Assembly (NCBI GenBank): GCA_028290285.1
Contig: JAQGKD010000043.1
Location: forward strand, 124,001 to 188,000
Length of the DNA: 64,000 nt
Source: Hyphomicrobiales bacterium
GTDB lineage: Bacteria; Pseudomonadota; Alphaproteobacteria; Rhizobiales; Beijerinckiaceae
Direction of reading: 5' to 3'
Of the stretch, positions 63,366 to 64,000 are shown one piece after another. A program made the position numbers and the translations under genes. How positions within the stretch are numbered: position 1 is the first letter of the stretch; each line of letters begins with the position of its first letter. Below the pieces are notes generated by a model. The model was not told where the DNA came from. It did not search any database and was given only the letters and a program-made list of their open reading frames with translations.

Positions 63366-64000
63366 ATGGCCGCGCAAGCGAGTCTCTTACGCATCATTTT
63401 GCCTGTTACGGCACTGCTGTTCACGTCGGCCACGCAGGCGGCTGACCTGAAACCCGTGCGGGTAGCGGTTTCAAATTCATCGAGCGATGTCGGCATCTAT
63501 ATCGCCGACAAGAAGGGCTATTTTCGCGACGAGGGGCTCGAGATCATCCTCTCCAGCTTCGACAGCGCAGCGAAGATGATCGCGCCCATGGGAGCGGGAG
63601 ACCTCGACGTCGGGTCGGGCTCGGCCACGGCGGGGCTCTACAATGCGGTTGCGCGCGGCATCAACATCAAGATCGTTTCGCCCAACGCCAATGCACCTCC
63701 GGGCTACGGCCACAACATCCTGCTCATCCGCAAGGCGCACGTCGACAGCGGACGCTACAAGACGCTTGCAGATCTCAAGGGGATGAAGGTCGCGCTCACC
63801 TCTCCTGGGGCGAGTTCCACATCCACCATCAACGAAGCGCTCAAGAAAGCCGGGCTGAAGTTCTCCGATATCGAGCCCATCTATCTGGGCTACCCCAATC
63901 ACGTGATCGCCCTGTCGAACGGAGCCGTCGATGCGGGCCTGACCGCTGAACCGGCTGCAACGCAGGCGACAAATGCCGGCTCCGCTGTGCGGGTGATGAG
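63366..64000 (+). CDS. NMT1-like ABC transporter substrate-binding protein, 3' end outside window
   Basis: The ATG at 63366 follows GGGAGGAG. A signal peptide ILPVTALLFTSATQA is followed by VRVAVSNSSSDVGIYIADKKGYF, AAKMIAPMGAGDLDVGSGSATAG, LADLKGMKVALTSPG and AVDAGLTAEPAA, which match the NMT1/SsuA periplasmic family. The last codons are cut by the end of the window. It is divergent from the DUF1800 gene. The family brings in small organic solutes; the ligand is unknown. Confidence 0.9.
   Translation, partial: MAAQASLLRIILPVTALLFTSATQAADLKPVRVAVSNSSSDVGIYIADKKGYFRDEGLEIILSSFDSAAKMIAPMGAGDLDVGSGSATAGLYNAVARGINIKIVSPNANAPPGYGHNILLIRKAHVDSGRYKTLADLKGMKVALTSPGASSTSTINEALKKAGLKFSDIEPIYLGYPNHVIALSNGAVDAGLTAEPAATQATNAGSAVRVM

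Overview
The window is high-GC, densely packed bacterial chromosome. I read it as an alphaproteobacterium of the Rhizobiales/Hyphomicrobiales type. The reasons are a MucR/Ros zinc-finger regulator, the order thioesterase-rplM-rpsI-mucR-speB-argC, a DUF2842-ctaA pair, a class I PHA synthase, and intergenic palindromes of the kinds common in that order. No transposase, integrase, prophage module or CRISPR array was seen. The genus cannot be fixed from the sequence alone.

Layout. 1-19 kb is an accessory metabolic region. It starts with a truncated ABC substrate-binding protein, a Rieske oxygenase, an SDR dehydrogenase and a MarR regulator, then an HU protein with an Ala/Lys/Pro arm, a fatty-acid desaturase and two tiny convergent membrane-protein genes. 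5.8-15.1 kb is the most intriguing block. A three-subunit molybdenum hydroxylase is split over two divergent units together with a UbiD-family decarboxylase, two unrelated substrate-binding proteins (one without a signal peptide), an alpha/beta hydrolase and a cupin-like protein. It looks like an uncharacterised pathway for an aromatic or heteroaromatic carboxylate. Adenine deaminase and a three-gene envelope-stress-like unit (17.0-19.2 kb) follow.

19.3-27.3 kb holds an aldose-epimerase-like protein, folD, a Crp-family regulator, a polyamine-type ABC transporter without its binding protein, an AsmA-like protein and a small conserved protein. 27.3-31.8 kb is an RND efflux pump with its adaptor. 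32.0-36.7 kb is an exopolysaccharide segment: a single-domain response regulator, a polyprenyl-phosphate sugar transferase, a Wza-like lipoprotein and a Wzz/BY-kinase-like protein whose ATP site is degenerate.

36.7-59.5 kb is mostly core genome: heme A synthase, a giant DUF2339 membrane protein, an O-acetylhomoserine sulfhydrylase-like enzyme, ribosomal proteins L13/S9, mucR, agmatinase, argC, a FadL porin, PHA synthase with a basic extension of about 190 residues, an aminotransferase, homoserine dehydrogenase, recJ and tRNA-Glu(TTC). Directly after the tRNA is an AT-rich islet (59.5-60.5 kb) with a membrane protein and a frameshifted gene. A secreted DUF1501/DUF1800 pair and a truncated NMT1-like binding protein end the window.

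Perfect hairpins separate several convergent gene pairs. Some compact units use ATGA, TAATG or TGATG overlaps.
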